From Planctomycetota bacterium (GTDB taxonomy: Bacteria > Planctomycetota > Phycisphaerae > WQYP01), in the NCBI GenBank assembly GCA_021851715.1, contig JAJZCR010000029.1:1-38184 (forward strand): DNA of 38,184 nt, read 5' to 3'. Numbering within the stretch: position 1 is the stretch's first letter; every line of letters begins with the position of its first letter. The translations under genes and the position numbers were made by a program. The notes under the pieces are model-generated. The model was not told the DNA's origin and did not search any database. It saw only the letters and a program-made list of their open reading frames with translations. Shown here one piece after another: positions 7,409-16,193 of this stretch.

Positions 7409-7684
7409 TCAGTAAACAATACGGACCGGCGGTGCCAGACCGACGGGGTTTTCAGTGCTGTGGGCCACGTCATGGATGAATCCTTCAAAATGTCGCCGGA
7501 TGTCCGCCACCAGGCCCCTGATTTCCGCCGCCTCTCCTTCCAGTACCAATTCTACGCGGCCATCATGCAGGTTTCGCACAGTTCCGCCCACCGGGTGCTG
7601 GCGGGCCAGTTGTACCGTGGTGAGGCGGAAGCCCACGCCCTGAACACGCCCTGAAAAAATAATAATGCGGCGCTCATTGGCCAT
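7409..7684 (-). CDS. acyP: acylphosphatase
   Basis: This 91-residue enzyme hydrolyses carboxyl-phosphate bonds such as those of acetyl or carbamoyl phosphate. The family signature is intact: SGRVQGVGFR with catalytic Arg20, and GTVRNLHDGRVELVLEGE with catalytic Asn38. The length is that of single-domain acylphosphatases. It is read in the same direction as, and 38 bases upstream of, the ABC permease start. This may be an operon, though the functional link is not obvious. Confidence 0.93.
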   Translation of the reverse strand: MANERRIIIFSGRVQGVGFRLTTVQLARQHPVGGTVRNLHDGRVELVLEGEAAEIRGLVADIRRHFEGFIHDVAHSTENPVGLAPPVRIVY

Positions 7685-7731
7685 AGTCTATTCGCCTGCA
7701 TGTTAAGTTTTCCAGAAAAGGCCGGGCTGCA

Positions 7732-7760
7732 CGGTCATGTCTGGCCAGCCAACATGACCG
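7732..7760. repeat. inverted repeat between squalene-hopene cyclase and acylphosphatase genes
   Basis: CGGTCATGT (7732-7740) and ACATGACCG (7752-7760) form a perfect 9-bp inverted repeat around an 11-base centre that includes CTGGCCAG. No T-run follows on either strand, so it is not a standard terminator. It may be an operator for the acylphosphatase-permease pair. The rest of the 272-base gap (7685-7956) shows nothing clear. Confidence 0.45.
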
Positions 7761-7956
7761 CAATTATCAGGATGTTTCAGCACTTTGGTCAAGCGTCGGC
7801 CTCTATGCCTCATGGGCCTCCAATTCGTGGCTCTTGCACCGCCAACGGCCGACACCTTGACAGTTGGTCGGTCCGGGGCCGCGGGATAGTCGCCCAGAGA
7901 GTTCGCTCACGCGCTAACCCGCCGCATTTGCTTATTCTCATTGGTACCAGCAGCCG

Positions 7957-9993
7957 TCACCGTCGCCGCACGGTTCCACCAAGCCGGCGGAACCGGGCTA
8001 TAGCCATGAGTGGAAAGTATAGCCGGTACAAATGATATTTCAGGTAAAACACCCGGGGGAAGCCGGTTCCTGTAAACCACGGCTCTTCCCAATCACCGGT
8101 CGGTGTCTGATGGTCCATAAGCCAATGGATCGCATTTTTAACGGATGGGTCGTGCGGACCATCAACGGCCATGAGTCCCATGGCTCCCCAGGCCGTTTGC
8201 GAAGCCGTGCTGGGTCCCTGCCCCTTGAGCTTGGGATTATCATAGCTTTGGCAGGATTCGCCCCAACTGCCGTCGGCTTTCTGGCAGGACCTGAGCCAGT
8301 CGGCGGCGTGGCGGATGAAGCGCTGGTCCATGCGTTCTCCCACCAGCCGCAGGCCGGTGAGTACCTGCCACGTGCCATAAATGTAATTCACTCCCCATCG
8401 GCCAAACCAGCAACCTTCAGGTTCCTGGGTTTCGCGTAAAAATCGCACGGCCTTGACGACAGCCGGATGCCGGTGATCAAACCCATTGTGCCCCAGACAT
8501 TCCAGCACGCGAGCTGCAATATCCGGACAAGATGGGTCTTGAATGGCGTTATGGTCGGCAAAGGGCACGTGCTCCAGAATGGGGCGGTTGCGTGTACGAT
8601 CAAATGCGGCCCAGCCGCCATCCTCATTTTGCATGGCCAACAGCCAGTGCAGGCCGCGGTTCAGGGCGGCTTGTGCGGGTTTGCCACCCAGGCGACGCAG
8701 CGCCATGGCCACCATGGCGGTGTCATCCACATCCGGGTAGTGCGGATTGGCAAATTCAAAAAACCATCCGCTGGGTTCCACATCCGGACAATTTTTACTC
8801 CAATCGCAGGCCGTGCGGCACTCCTTGGCCAGCAGCCATTCCGTGGTTTTGCGGGCAATGGGATGATCTGGCGACATGCCGAACTCGGCCAGGGCATTGA
8901 GCGCGATGCCGGTATCCCACACGGCCGACCAGCAGGGTTGAATGCGAATGGCATCGTCCTGGCGGATAAAAAGGTCTTTAAGATCACGCTGCGCCTTTTG
9001 TACCAGCGGATGATCGCTGGGATACCCGAGCGTTTTAAAGACAATCAGGATGTAGACCATCGGCGGGAAAATAGCGCCCAGACCATCCGAGCCTTGCAGG
9101 TGTTCCACCAGCCATTTTTCCGCTTCGCGCAGGGCCTTGGGGCGCAGGGGTGTCACGGCGGTTTTTTGATAGCGTTTCAGCGACAGATCCAGCAGCAGAA
9201 ACATTTCCCGCCAACTTTTGGGCAAACCGCGAAGCCGACCTGCTGAACTGTTCGCTGCGGCGGGTTTGTTGAATAATTCACTGATGCCCTGCTTGGCCTG
9301 GATCTTGCGCACCGGGCGATGCGCGCTGACAATGGCCAGGGGAAGAATCATCGTGCGGCTCCAGGCGGAGACGGCATAGAGGTTAAAGTAAATCCACTTG
9401 GGAAGCAGCACTATTTCCGGAGGAATGTTAGGACAGGCGTTGTAGCTGATTTGCCCCAGAGCCGCCAGAAAGAATTTGGAAAAACTGTTGCATTGTTCCG
9501 CGCCGCCAAGTTCACGACATACGTTGCGGGCGGCGCGCATGTGCGGGCTTTCCGGATCGTCACCCATCAATTTCAGTGCAAAATAAGCCTTGACTGTGCC
9601 GCTAAGATCGCTGTTCCCGCCGGGAAACATATTCCATCCGCCATCCGCCTGCTGAAGTCGGCGAAGGTAATTGGCGATCAGCGGCAAGTCCGGGTCGTTT
9701 TCCTCTTCCAGAATAAATTTCATCAAAATGTATTCTGATTCCAAGATGCTATCACCCTGAAGTTCGCCCACCCAATAACCGGCCGGATGATGCTGGCCCA
9801 GCAGGCAATTGGTGGCCGCAAGAAGACTCTCGTCAAGGTTGAGTGCTTCTGAAGAGGTCGAGCCTTGTATGGCAAATTCCGGCACGGATTCGGCGACTTG
9901 GGGTTCCGCGGAGGCTGGGATTGACTCTGTAGCCGACGTCAATGGCTCTAGTTGCGTAAAGAATTGGTTTTTAAAGCTGGCCGATTCATTCAC
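7957..9993 (-). CDS. shc: squalene-hopene cyclase
   Basis: This 678-residue class II triterpene cyclase protonates squalene and folds it to hopene or hopanol, the entry to hopanoid membrane lipids. The catalytic DxDD motif is DVDDT at residues 421-425. Repeated QW motifs are seen: QQADGGWNMF near 114-123, QNEDGGWAAFDR, QEPEGCWFGRWGVNYIYGTW and QKADGSWGES. The aromatic cavity-lining WGVNYIYGTW block is well conserved. The first 50 or so residues are a polar extension without signal peptide character. ATG 9993 has only a weak ribosome binding site (AAGTG). The protein is a monotopic membrane enzyme in the family. Other hopanoid genes are not nearby. Confidence 0.94.
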   Translation of the reverse strand: MNESASFKNQFFTQLEPLTSATESIPASAEPQVAESVPEFAIQGSTSSEALNLDESLLAATNCLLGQHHPAGYWVGELQGDSILESEYILMKFILEEENDPDLPLIANYLRRLQQADGGWNMFPGGNSDLSGTVKAYFALKLMGDDPESPHMRAARNVCRELGGAEQCNSFSKFFLAALGQISYNACPNIPPEIVLLPKWIYFNLYAVSAWSRTMILPLAIVSAHRPVRKIQAKQGISELFNKPAAANSSAGRLRGLPKSWREMFLLLDLSLKRYQKTAVTPLRPKALREAEKWLVEHLQGSDGLGAIFPPMVYILIVFKTLGYPSDHPLVQKAQRDLKDLFIRQDDAIRIQPCWSAVWDTGIALNALAEFGMSPDHPIARKTTEWLLAKECRTACDWSKNCPDVEPSGWFFEFANPHYPDVDDTAMVAMALRRLGGKPAQAALNRGLHWLLAMQNEDGGWAAFDRTRNRPILEHVPFADHNAIQDPSCPDIAARVLECLGHNGFDHRHPAVVKAVRFLRETQEPEGCWFGRWGVNYIYGTWQVLTGLRLVGERMDQRFIRHAADWLRSCQKADGSWGESCQSYDNPKLKGQGPSTASQTAWGAMGLMAVDGPHDPSVKNAIHWLMDHQTPTGDWEEPWFTGTGFPRVFYLKYHLYRLYFPLMAIARFRRLGGTVRRR

Positions 9994-10202
9994 TTTGATA
10001 CAGATCCCGATTCAACCTTACTGTACGCCACGCAAGTACCGTCCGCAAAGCAGTTCGGAAAAATCCAACTTGCGATGGCTGAAAAACCAACGATAAAATT
10101 AACAGAATACTACGGTTTGGGCAAGCATTGCGGGCAGCTCTGTCAAGCCAAAGTTAAAATGTCCGCTTTGGGGGGGCCGTGGCGTGGCGGATTCCGTGGC
10201 GG

Positions 10203-10231
10203 TAGCCATGAACGCTGCTTACGCTTATACT
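10203..10231 (+). promoter_or_regulatory. candidate promoter of ruvAB
   Basis: TATACT (10226-10231) with TAGCCA (10203-10208; 4/6 match) at 17-bp spacing lies 38 bases before the ruvA start. The surrounding 275-base divergent gap (9994-10268) must also hold the squalene-hopene cyclase promoter on the other strand. I could not pick a convincing one for it. Confidence 0.4.
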
Positions 10232-10268
10232 GCGCGCCTGGCCAAATGGTAGTAAGAATGGAATCTCC

Positions 10269-10901
10269 ATGATCGCCCGAGTCAACGGAATCATTGCTGA
10301 GGTAGGCGAAGAGTCTGTGCTGGTGACGGTCGGCGAGATCACGTATGAACTGCACGTCCCCGCAGTGGATATCCAGCACTTGCAGGCCCATAAGGGTGAG
10401 AAATGTCTATTTTTTACCCTCGAATATATCGAGGGCAACGCCAGTTTCGGCCAGCTTGCACCGCGATTGCTGGGCTTTTTGAGAAACGATGACAAAGCCT
10501 TTTTTCAAAAATTCATTACCGTAAAAGGTATTGGTCCGCGCCGGGCGCTGCGGGCTTTGACCGCGCCGGTAGGCCAGATTGCCTCTGCCATTTGTCGCAA
10601 GGACTCCAAATTTCTGACCAGCCTGCCGGAAATCGGTAAACGCACCGCCGAACAGGTCATTGCGGAGCTTTCCGGCAAGGTGGACCATTTTGCCACGGGC
10701 GGGGCGGATGCGGCATCGGCGGACCTGGCCACCCACCGGCTTGATGAACTTGAGCAGGCCATTACCGCTTTGGTTTCCCTGGGCGAACGCCGGGTCGAGG
10801 CTGAAAACTGGGTGGATCGGGCGTGCCGGGCGGACCCGGCGCTGAAAAAGACCGCGGATATTGTCCGTGCGGCCTACCGCCTTAAGGCTGGTACTGCATA
10901 A
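10269..10901 (+). CDS. ruvA: Holliday junction branch migration protein RuvA
   Basis: This 210-residue protein binds four-way junctions as a tetramer and loads RuvB. The N-terminal OB fold covers about residues 1-62 (MIARVNGIIAEVGEESVLV). Two helix-hairpin-helix motifs are visible: ITVKGIGPRRALRAL (83-97) and LPEIGKRTAEQVIAEL (119-134). After an acidic/Ala linker, the C-terminal domain (about 150-210) that contacts RuvB ends in KTADIVRAAYRLK. ruvB starts 18 bases downstream. RuvC is not in the window. Confidence 0.96.
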   Translation: MIARVNGIIAEVGEESVLVTVGEITYELHVPAVDIQHLQAHKGEKCLFFTLEYIEGNASFGQLAPRLLGFLRNDDKAFFQKFITVKGIGPRRALRALTAPVGQIASAICRKDSKFLTSLPEIGKRTAEQVIAELSGKVDHFATGGADAASADLATHRLDELEQAITALVSLGERRVEAENWVDRACRADPALKKTADIVRAAYRLKAGTA

Positions 10902-10919
10902 AACCACCTCGGAGATATC

Positions 10920-11993
10920 ATGGCTCGAGAGCGAATTGTCACAGCCTCAACCCTGCCGGAGGATGAACCCTCCCGCTCCGGACAGTTGACGCTGCGCCCC
11001 AGGAAGCTTAGCGACTATATCGGCCAGCCGGAGCTTATTGAAAAACTTCGTATCAGCGTGCAGGCCGCTAAAACCCGCAATGAAGCGATGGAACACGTTT
11101 TATTGCACGGCCCGCCGGGTCTGGGAAAAACCACGCTGGCACACATCGTGGCCTCGGAACTCAATGGTTCGGTGCCGCGCATTACCAGCGGCCCCGCCCT
11201 TGTGCGTCCGACCGATCTGGTCAGCATTTTAACCAACCTGGGCCGGGGCGATGTGCTGTTTATTGATGAAATCCACCGTATTCCCGCAGCCGTCGAAGAA
11301 TACCTGTATCCCGCCATGGAGGACTACTGCATTGATGTGATGATGGGGGCCGGCACGCACGCCCAATCCATGCACATGGAAATTCAGCCTTTTACGCTGA
11401 TTGCCGCCACCACGCGGGCGGGGTTGCTTTCCGGACCGATGCGATCCCGTTTTGGCATCGTGCATCATCTGAATTTTTATTCTCCTGAAGATCTGCTGCG
11501 AATCGTGCGGCGCTCGGCGGAGCTTCTGAACTTGCCGGCCGAAGAAAAATCCCTGCTGCTGCTGGCGCATCGGGCCCGTGGTACACCGCGGGTGGTGAAT
11601 CGCCTGTTGCGGCGTGTGCGTGATTTTGCCGTGGTGCGCGGCCAGGGCCAGTTGACTCCGGCCATTACCCAGGATGCGTTGGATCTGGAAGCGGTAGATG
11701 CCATGGGCCTCGACGATCTGGATCGTCGCTTCATGCGGGTGCTGGCCCGCGACTACGACGGTGGTCCCGCCGGGCTGGAAGCTCTCTCTGCCACCATGGG
11801 TGAAGAGTCGGATACCCTGGAGGATGTGGTGGAACCGTTTCTGCTGCAAATTGGCTTTTTGCGGCGAACGCCGAAAGGCCGGCAGTTAACCGTGGCCGGC
11901 TTCGCCCATATCCACTTAAAGCCGCCGGCCCAGTCTTCAGCATCCCAGGCGTCCACCCTCTTTCCCACATCTGAGGCCGACCGGCTGCGTTGA
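10920..11993 (+). CDS. ruvB: Holliday junction ATP-dependent helicase RuvB
   Basis: This AAA+ motor of 357 residues drives branch migration together with RuvA. The family's LRPRKLSDYIGQPELIEKL block is at residues 25-43, Walker A GPPGLGKTT at 64-72, Walker B VLFIDEIHR at 112-120. Sensor 1 region ATTRAGLLSGPMRSRFGI and sensor 2 GTPRVVNRLLRRVRD follow. The C-terminal winged-helix domain contains GLEALSATMGEE and DVVEPFLLQIGFLRRTPKGR. The length is normal, with a short Ser/Ala-rich tail. It is co-directional with ruvA and convergent with the HPr gene 52 bases downstream. Confidence 0.97.
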   Translation: MARERIVTASTLPEDEPSRSGQLTLRPRKLSDYIGQPELIEKLRISVQAAKTRNEAMEHVLLHGPPGLGKTTLAHIVASELNGSVPRITSGPALVRPTDLVSILTNLGRGDVLFIDEIHRIPAAVEEYLYPAMEDYCIDVMMGAGTHAQSMHMEIQPFTLIAATTRAGLLSGPMRSRFGIVHHLNFYSPEDLLRIVRRSAELLNLPAEEKSLLLLAHRARGTPRVVNRLLRRVRDFAVVRGQGQLTPAITQDALDLEAVDAMGLDDLDRRFMRVLARDYDGGPAGLEALSATMGEESDTLEDVVEPFLLQIGFLRRTPKGRQLTVAGFAHIHLKPPAQSSASQASTLFPTSEADRLR

Positions 11994-12045
11994 GCATGCT
12001 CGTGGTACGCCCGGCGGAGCACGGTTGCGGCCTGACCCGCAGATA

Positions 12046-12309
12046 TCAATCCTCGCCAAAGTGCGCATTCACCAGCCGTTCCAACGCATCCAGTGCGCCT
12101 GCGGCGTCATCGCCTTCCGCTTCCAGCCTGAGGCCCGTGCCTTCGGTGGCCGCCAGCATCATCATGTGCATGATGCTTTTACCATCGACGCACTGGTCCC
12201 CTTTCCACACGCGAATGTTGCTGTGAAATTGATTGGCCAAGTCCACAAACTGCATGGCGGGGCGGGCGTGTAAACCCAATTTGTTGCTGATTGTTATGAA
12301 CCGGTCCAT
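12046..12309 (-). CDS. HPr phosphocarrier protein of the phosphotransferase system
   Basis: This is an 87-residue HPr. The phosphorylatable histidine is His14 in NKLGLHARPAM. The Ser46-equivalent is Ser45 in DGKSIMHMMML, so both the EI-phosphorylated and the HPrK-type regulatory sites exist. ATG 12309 was chosen because the family N-terminus begins there and AGGA precedes it, although the frame stays open upstream. It lies 61 bases after the EIIA gene. No EI (ptsI) or sugar-transport EIIBC is nearby, which points to a regulatory rather than a transport role. Confidence 0.92.
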   Translation of the reverse strand: MDRFITISNKLGLHARPAMQFVDLANQFHSNIRVWKGDQCVDGKSIMHMMMLAATEGTGLRLEAEGDDAAGALDALERLVNAHFGED

Positions 12310-12370
12310 GGATCCTGCGTTAATACATTGGCTACCCACGCTGTATTGCAATCTGGCCGCGTCGGCAGGG

Positions 12371-12856
12371 TTATTTGCTTTGGCGGACGGCGGCGGTCTG
12401 ATCCACTTCGGCAATCAGGTCCATCGTTTCCTGTCGGGTGGCGGCCTGCCGCAGAAAGCGACGGAATGAGTCTTGCTGGAGATGGCGAAAAATAATCTCC
12501 ATCGCTTCGAGGTGCAGTTCCGGAGTTTCCGGCGGCGAAAGTAACAGAACCACCGTGTACACCGGCGCTTCGTCGAGCGAACAAAAGTCAATGCCTTCCG
12601 TGCTGCGACCAATGGTCGCCACGCGTTTCTTCACCGCCGGGTGTTTCGCGTGGGGCACGGCGACGCCCTTGCCAAAGCCCGTGCTGCCGTGTTTTTCCCG
12701 GTCCAGCAACGCTTTGGTAAGGGACGCGACCTGATCCGCGGGCACCGCGCCTGTCTGCACCAGCGCTTCAACCAGCTCCCGGATGGCACCCTCGCGTTCC
12801 GTAGCATTGATTTGCGGTACGATGGCGTCTTTGACAATTAAATCAGCAAGTTTCAT
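12371..12856 (-). CDS. PTS EIIA component, fructose/nitrogen-regulatory type (PtsN-like)
   Basis: This 161-residue EIIA of the mannitol/fructose/Ntr superfamily accepts phosphate from HPr on His69 in the GVAVPHAKHPAV motif. The N-terminus (MKLADLIVKDAIVPQINATE) and the GSTGFGKGVAVPHA block are typical of PtsN. Its order with hpf upstream and HPr downstream mirrors the proteobacterial rpoN-hpf-ptsN-npr cluster, minus rpoN. In that cluster EIIA(Ntr) controls potassium transport and stress signalling; a similar role here is inference. Confidence 0.9.
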   Translation of the reverse strand: MKLADLIVKDAIVPQINATEREGAIRELVEALVQTGAVPADQVASLTKALLDREKHGSTGFGKGVAVPHAKHPAVKKRVATIGRSTEGIDFCSLDEAPVYTVVLLLSPPETPELHLEAMEIIFRHLQQDSFRRFLRQAATRQETMDLIAEVDQTAAVRQSK

Positions 12857-12992
12857 AACAACCTCGAAACACGCCCTTCACCGAGATATACCCTGGCCCG
12901 CATCAAGAACCGCGTGACCGGCCGTGCCGGCTCACGTCCGCAGGGTGTTCGCCGCTTTTCGATAGCGCAAGCTTCGCCGAGAGCTTGCCAAG

Positions 12993-13301
12993 TTATGCGT
13001 TCGGATGTTTACGGTTCCGAAATCGCTCCTTATGGTCAGTAAGTTGTCTCTCCAGTTTATGCACTGCCTGATCGATGCACGCATACAGGTCTTCACCGAC
13101 GCACGTGCCGACAAACATATTGCGATGTTCTGCGCTGACAATAATCTCAACGCCTTTTTGCTTGTCGGCACTGCCATCAAGGATCACTTCTATTTCCTTG
13201 ATCAGATCATAATGTTTGAGCAGTTTTTGCGACCTTTCCTGCGCGTGCTCTTTAATTGCCGCCGTTACATCCAAGTGGCGGCCGGTCACCGTGATAATCA
13301 C
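12993..13301 (-). CDS. hpf: ribosome hibernation-promoting factor, short form
   Basis: This 102-residue protein of the HPF/RaiA/YfiA family binds the decoding region of idle 30S subunits and stabilises inactive ribosomes. Family features include MIITVTGRHLDVTAAIKEHA, the LLKHYD segment, VEIIVSAEH and DLYACIDQAVHKLERQLTDHKER. The length fits the short form without a C-terminal dimerisation domain. GTG at 13301 follows a good AGGAG eight bases upstream. The next gene on the strand, ptsN-like, is 136 bases away. Confidence 0.93.
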   Translation of the reverse strand: MIITVTGRHLDVTAAIKEHAQERSQKLLKHYDLIKEIEVILDGSADKQKGVEIIVSAEHRNMFVGTCVGEDLYACIDQAVHKLERQLTDHKERFRNRKHPNA

Positions 13302-13330
13302 CAGTTATGCTCCTGAAAAATAGCGGCAAC

Positions 13331-13362
13331 ACCGATGAATCGGCACAAGCCGATTCATCGGT
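13331..13362. repeat. 14-bp perfect inverted repeat upstream of hpf
   Basis: ACCGATGAATCGGC (13331-13344), loop ACAA, GCCGATTCATCGGT (13349-13362) form a perfect 14-bp stem. On the minus strand, TTTTT occurs only ten bases after it, so it is a poor intrinsic terminator for the upstream heparinase-like gene. It lies about 30 bases before the hpf start and could be an operator or a 5' leader hairpin. The rest of the gap 13363-13581 shows only a weak CACGGTG/CACCGTG repeat (13514-13542 region). Confidence 0.6.
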
Positions 13363-13581
13363 GAATCTTCTCTGGATAAAGTATCTTGGGCCGGCATCAG
13401 CGTCAACCGTACCAGGTTTGGCTGTGGCTGCCGGCGCTATCTTATTGCAGTAATGTTGGTTGGGATTCAGGCAAAAGCAAGATTCAACCGCCATCCCCGT
13501 ATTTTTCCGGTCCACGGTGTGTCTGGAGGAATGGCACCGTGCCCCGCTTCTGCGCCAGGCGGCCCCAATTTTACGAGGATC

Positions 13582-16089
13582 TCAGCTCTTGATTTGCAGG
13601 TGGTGCTCAAGGCTATTTTCCGGGTAAATGCAAGTCATCCTCCAGGTGGACGCCGATTTTTCCAACTGTATTTCCTTCGCCTTTTGCGGCAGGTGCACCT
13701 GTAATCCCAGCCCGTCGGCGTAGGTGAACTCCACCGTGCGATCCGCCACGATGCGGGCCGTTGCCGCAGGCAAATGCAAGGTCCATTGGACCAGGCCGTC
13801 GGGGCTGTTTTCCGGCGTGTCAACAATACGCAAGCTGGCCGGTGAATCCCAGTAAAATGTTCGAGTTACCAATGGCATGGGCTGCCCGGGAGGAAGATCA
13901 ATAATTTTACCGGCTCTGTCAAACCGTGGGAAAGGAATGCGGCAGCGTATGAGATAGCCTCCGGCGGCCGTCCTCTGACAGGCTGTTACTTGATATCCGG
14001 CGCGGTCTAAATGTTGAACGGGTTTATGATTGGGAAAGCCCAGTGTACTGTGTCCCAGATGTTCATGTTTCAGCGGGCCGCCGCCGAAATCAGCATCGGC
14101 AACCAGCAACTGTCGGTGGTAATACCACCAGAAACTGCCTTCATCCGGATGGTAATGCCCCCAAGCGTCGCCGCAGCGTACCACCAGCAGACTTTCTTCG
14201 GGAGTGTTAAAGCCGGTGCGGGCTACGGCACCATAGCCCGGCAAGGCCAGCAGAGCCGGCATGGAGGGGGCGCTGACCGCAGCGGTGGTGGGCGCATCAG
14301 TCTGCAAGAGAGGTGAAAATATGCTGACTTGTGACGGCTGCTGGGTAAGATCAGCACCCGTTTCCCGCCAGGCCCAGAGATAGGAATCTTTTTCATCCGG
14401 GCATAAGGTCGCCAGCCAGCCGAAAAGATAGCCGTATCCGCTCTTGTGTTGGTAGCCGTGATCGCCGACGGCTGGGATGCCGCGATGACCATCAAGAATG
14501 GTGTCGGGCGGCGAAAGCAGCGGTATGAAAAAACGGCACATGGCCCGGAAGGCACCATGTTCCAGCAGGTCCGCACCGCCGCTGTCAGGCATCTTCCGCA
14601 GGGCCAGCGCCAGCGGAAGCAGCAGTAACTTTACATGGTTGGCATAGGTATGGCTTTCTTCCCAGCAGCCATAGCCATCGGAAAAAGGCCAGACAAAGCT
14701 ACGCATCTGGCCGTTAAACTGAGTTATGGCGTGCTTCCGCCACCGGGCCGCATGGGGATGGTGGGGCAGCAGGCAGCCGGCCAGGCCGACAAATACGTAT
14801 ACGTCGGTATGGAAGTTCTGATTGAGCATGCCACGGTAGAGCGAATTGTGGCAGCCTGGTTGATCGTATGGGACTTCAGGCGGCTGGTGGCAGAAATGCC
14901 AGGGGTAAAAATCCCGGCGGTAGAGCAGGCTTGCCAGATCGGCGAGCATTGCCGCCGCCTCGCATCGCTCGGCGTCTGAAAGATTGCCGGAGTAATCCAG
15001 CAGGTGAAAGAGTGTCGCAGCGGGGCCAAGCTCGCGGCACGAGACGGGATTGCCCAGCGGGTGCAGATAGCCTGCTTCGGTAAGGCCGTCGTGAAAGCGG
15101 CGCAGGGTTGAGAAAAGCTGTTCCCGTGCGGCGGCGTACTGGCCGCGCCAGAAAGGATTTGTGCCGGCAAGGGCGGGGTTTTTCTGCACGCGCTGCATCG
15201 CTGCATCGAGCGCGTGATCATCACCAAAGGCAAACGACGCCGGGCGTGACAGACTGACTTTCTGGAGCAGCCCCTTCTGCCGGGCCAGACGATCGGGCCT
15301 GGCGAAGCCGTAGCGCGTCATGTAGCGCGCCGGTCCGGCGGCGAAAGGCTCCCGCCCAAGATCGGTCGAGTCATCGCGCTGGGCGACGGGCAAAATGTCC
15401 TTGGTGGGACTGTGCACCAGCAGGAAGCTGCGACGGACGCGCCGGCCGGGCAGTGGGAATGCGACGGCCGCTGCTGGTTGGTTTTTCCATTGGGCCGGCT
15501 GTACCGTGGCACTGGTCCATTGGGGGTGGGTCCAGGTGCCCGGGCGCAGCACGATAACGCCGGAGCAAAAGCCGCTTTTTTCCGCCAGGAACCAGTCGCG
15601 AAAGTTAAACAACTGGCCATGCTGGCTGTGTGCGCCCAGCCGCAGGTTGACGCTCCCGGCGGCCTCGCTGCCGGTTGTGGCGGCAGTACTGATGGTCGAA
15701 AGCTGCTTGTGCCAATGGAGTGTTGTGGCCGGAAAAATTAACTGCCATGGTGGTGCTGCGATGTCGGCAATTTCCAGAATCTCGACCACTGAATCATCTT
15801 CATGGCCGCGCAGTCGCAGGGTCCAGTGGCCATGGGCAAAATGCAGGCGTAAACGAACATCGCCGCGTCCGGTGCGACCGAATTCACAGCGTTGCCATGG
15901 TTGTGGGAAGGTCAGAACGCCGCCGGCCCAGCGGCCCTGGGCGGAATCAAAATCAAGCTCCACAGACGCATCGTTTGGTGAGCCATCTTTATTCATGGCG
16001 GACCTGACGCGAAGCGTCAGGCCCAAGGCTTGGGACAAGGTAAAGGCTCGGTCTGGATTCGGCGTGTTTTTTTTCTGATTTTGGATCAT
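13582..16089 (-). CDS. heparinase II/III-like protein (polysaccharide lyase-like), cytoplasmic
   Basis: This protein has about 835 residues from ATG 16089. The frame is open to 16356, but GGAG sits just before 16089 and the upstream part overlaps the divergent regulator. The middle (about 370-560) has the alpha-toroid look of chondroitin/heparin/alginate lyases, with NQNFHTDVYVFVGLAG and CWEESHTYANHVKLLL. The beta-sandwich half contains VVRCGDAWGHYHPDEGSFWWYY near 635-655, matching the heparinase II/III motif with its active-site His. No signal peptide or lipobox is seen at any start, unlike most lyases of this fold. It may act on oligosaccharides after uptake. It is divergent from a sugar-type regulator, probably its controller. 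Confidence 0.75.
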   Translation of the reverse strand: MIQNQKKNTPNPDRAFTLSQALGLTLRVRSAMNKDGSPNDASVELDFDSAQGRWAGGVLTFPQPWQRCEFGRTGRGDVRLRLHFAHGHWTLRLRGHEDDSVVEILEIADIAAPPWQLIFPATTLHWHKQLSTISTAATTGSEAAGSVNLRLGAHSQHGQLFNFRDWFLAEKSGFCSGVIVLRPGTWTHPQWTSATVQPAQWKNQPAAAVAFPLPGRRVRRSFLLVHSPTKDILPVAQRDDSTDLGREPFAAGPARYMTRYGFARPDRLARQKGLLQKVSLSRPASFAFGDDHALDAAMQRVQKNPALAGTNPFWRGQYAAAREQLFSTLRRFHDGLTEAGYLHPLGNPVSCRELGPAATLFHLLDYSGNLSDAERCEAAAMLADLASLLYRRDFYPWHFCHQPPEVPYDQPGCHNSLYRGMLNQNFHTDVYVFVGLAGCLLPHHPHAARWRKHAITQFNGQMRSFVWPFSDGYGCWEESHTYANHVKLLLLPLALALRKMPDSGGADLLEHGAFRAMCRFFIPLLSPPDTILDGHRGIPAVGDHGYQHKSGYGYLFGWLATLCPDEKDSYLWAWRETGADLTQQPSQVSIFSPLLQTDAPTTAAVSAPSMPALLALPGYGAVARTGFNTPEESLLVVRCGDAWGHYHPDEGSFWWYYHRQLLVADADFGGGPLKHEHLGHSTLGFPNHKPVQHLDRAGYQVTACQRTAAGGYLIRCRIPFPRFDRAGKIIDLPPGQPMPLVTRTFYWDSPASLRIVDTPENSPDGLVQWTLHLPAATARIVADRTVEFTYADGLGLQVHLPQKAKEIQLEKSASTWRMTCIYPENSLEHHLQIKS

Positions 16090-16193
16090 GGCTCCATCCA
16101 TGGGATCAATAGTCGACAGCAAACCACTGTCTCTTCGTCGACGACGGATTATCAGCGGTACGCGGCGGATGGTCAAGTTATACACATCGATAC

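Noticed and set aside
13331..13362. Inverted repeat as intrinsic terminator of the heparinase-like gene
   Set aside because: The only T-run is about ten bases past the stem and the hairpin is 220 bases after the stop codon.
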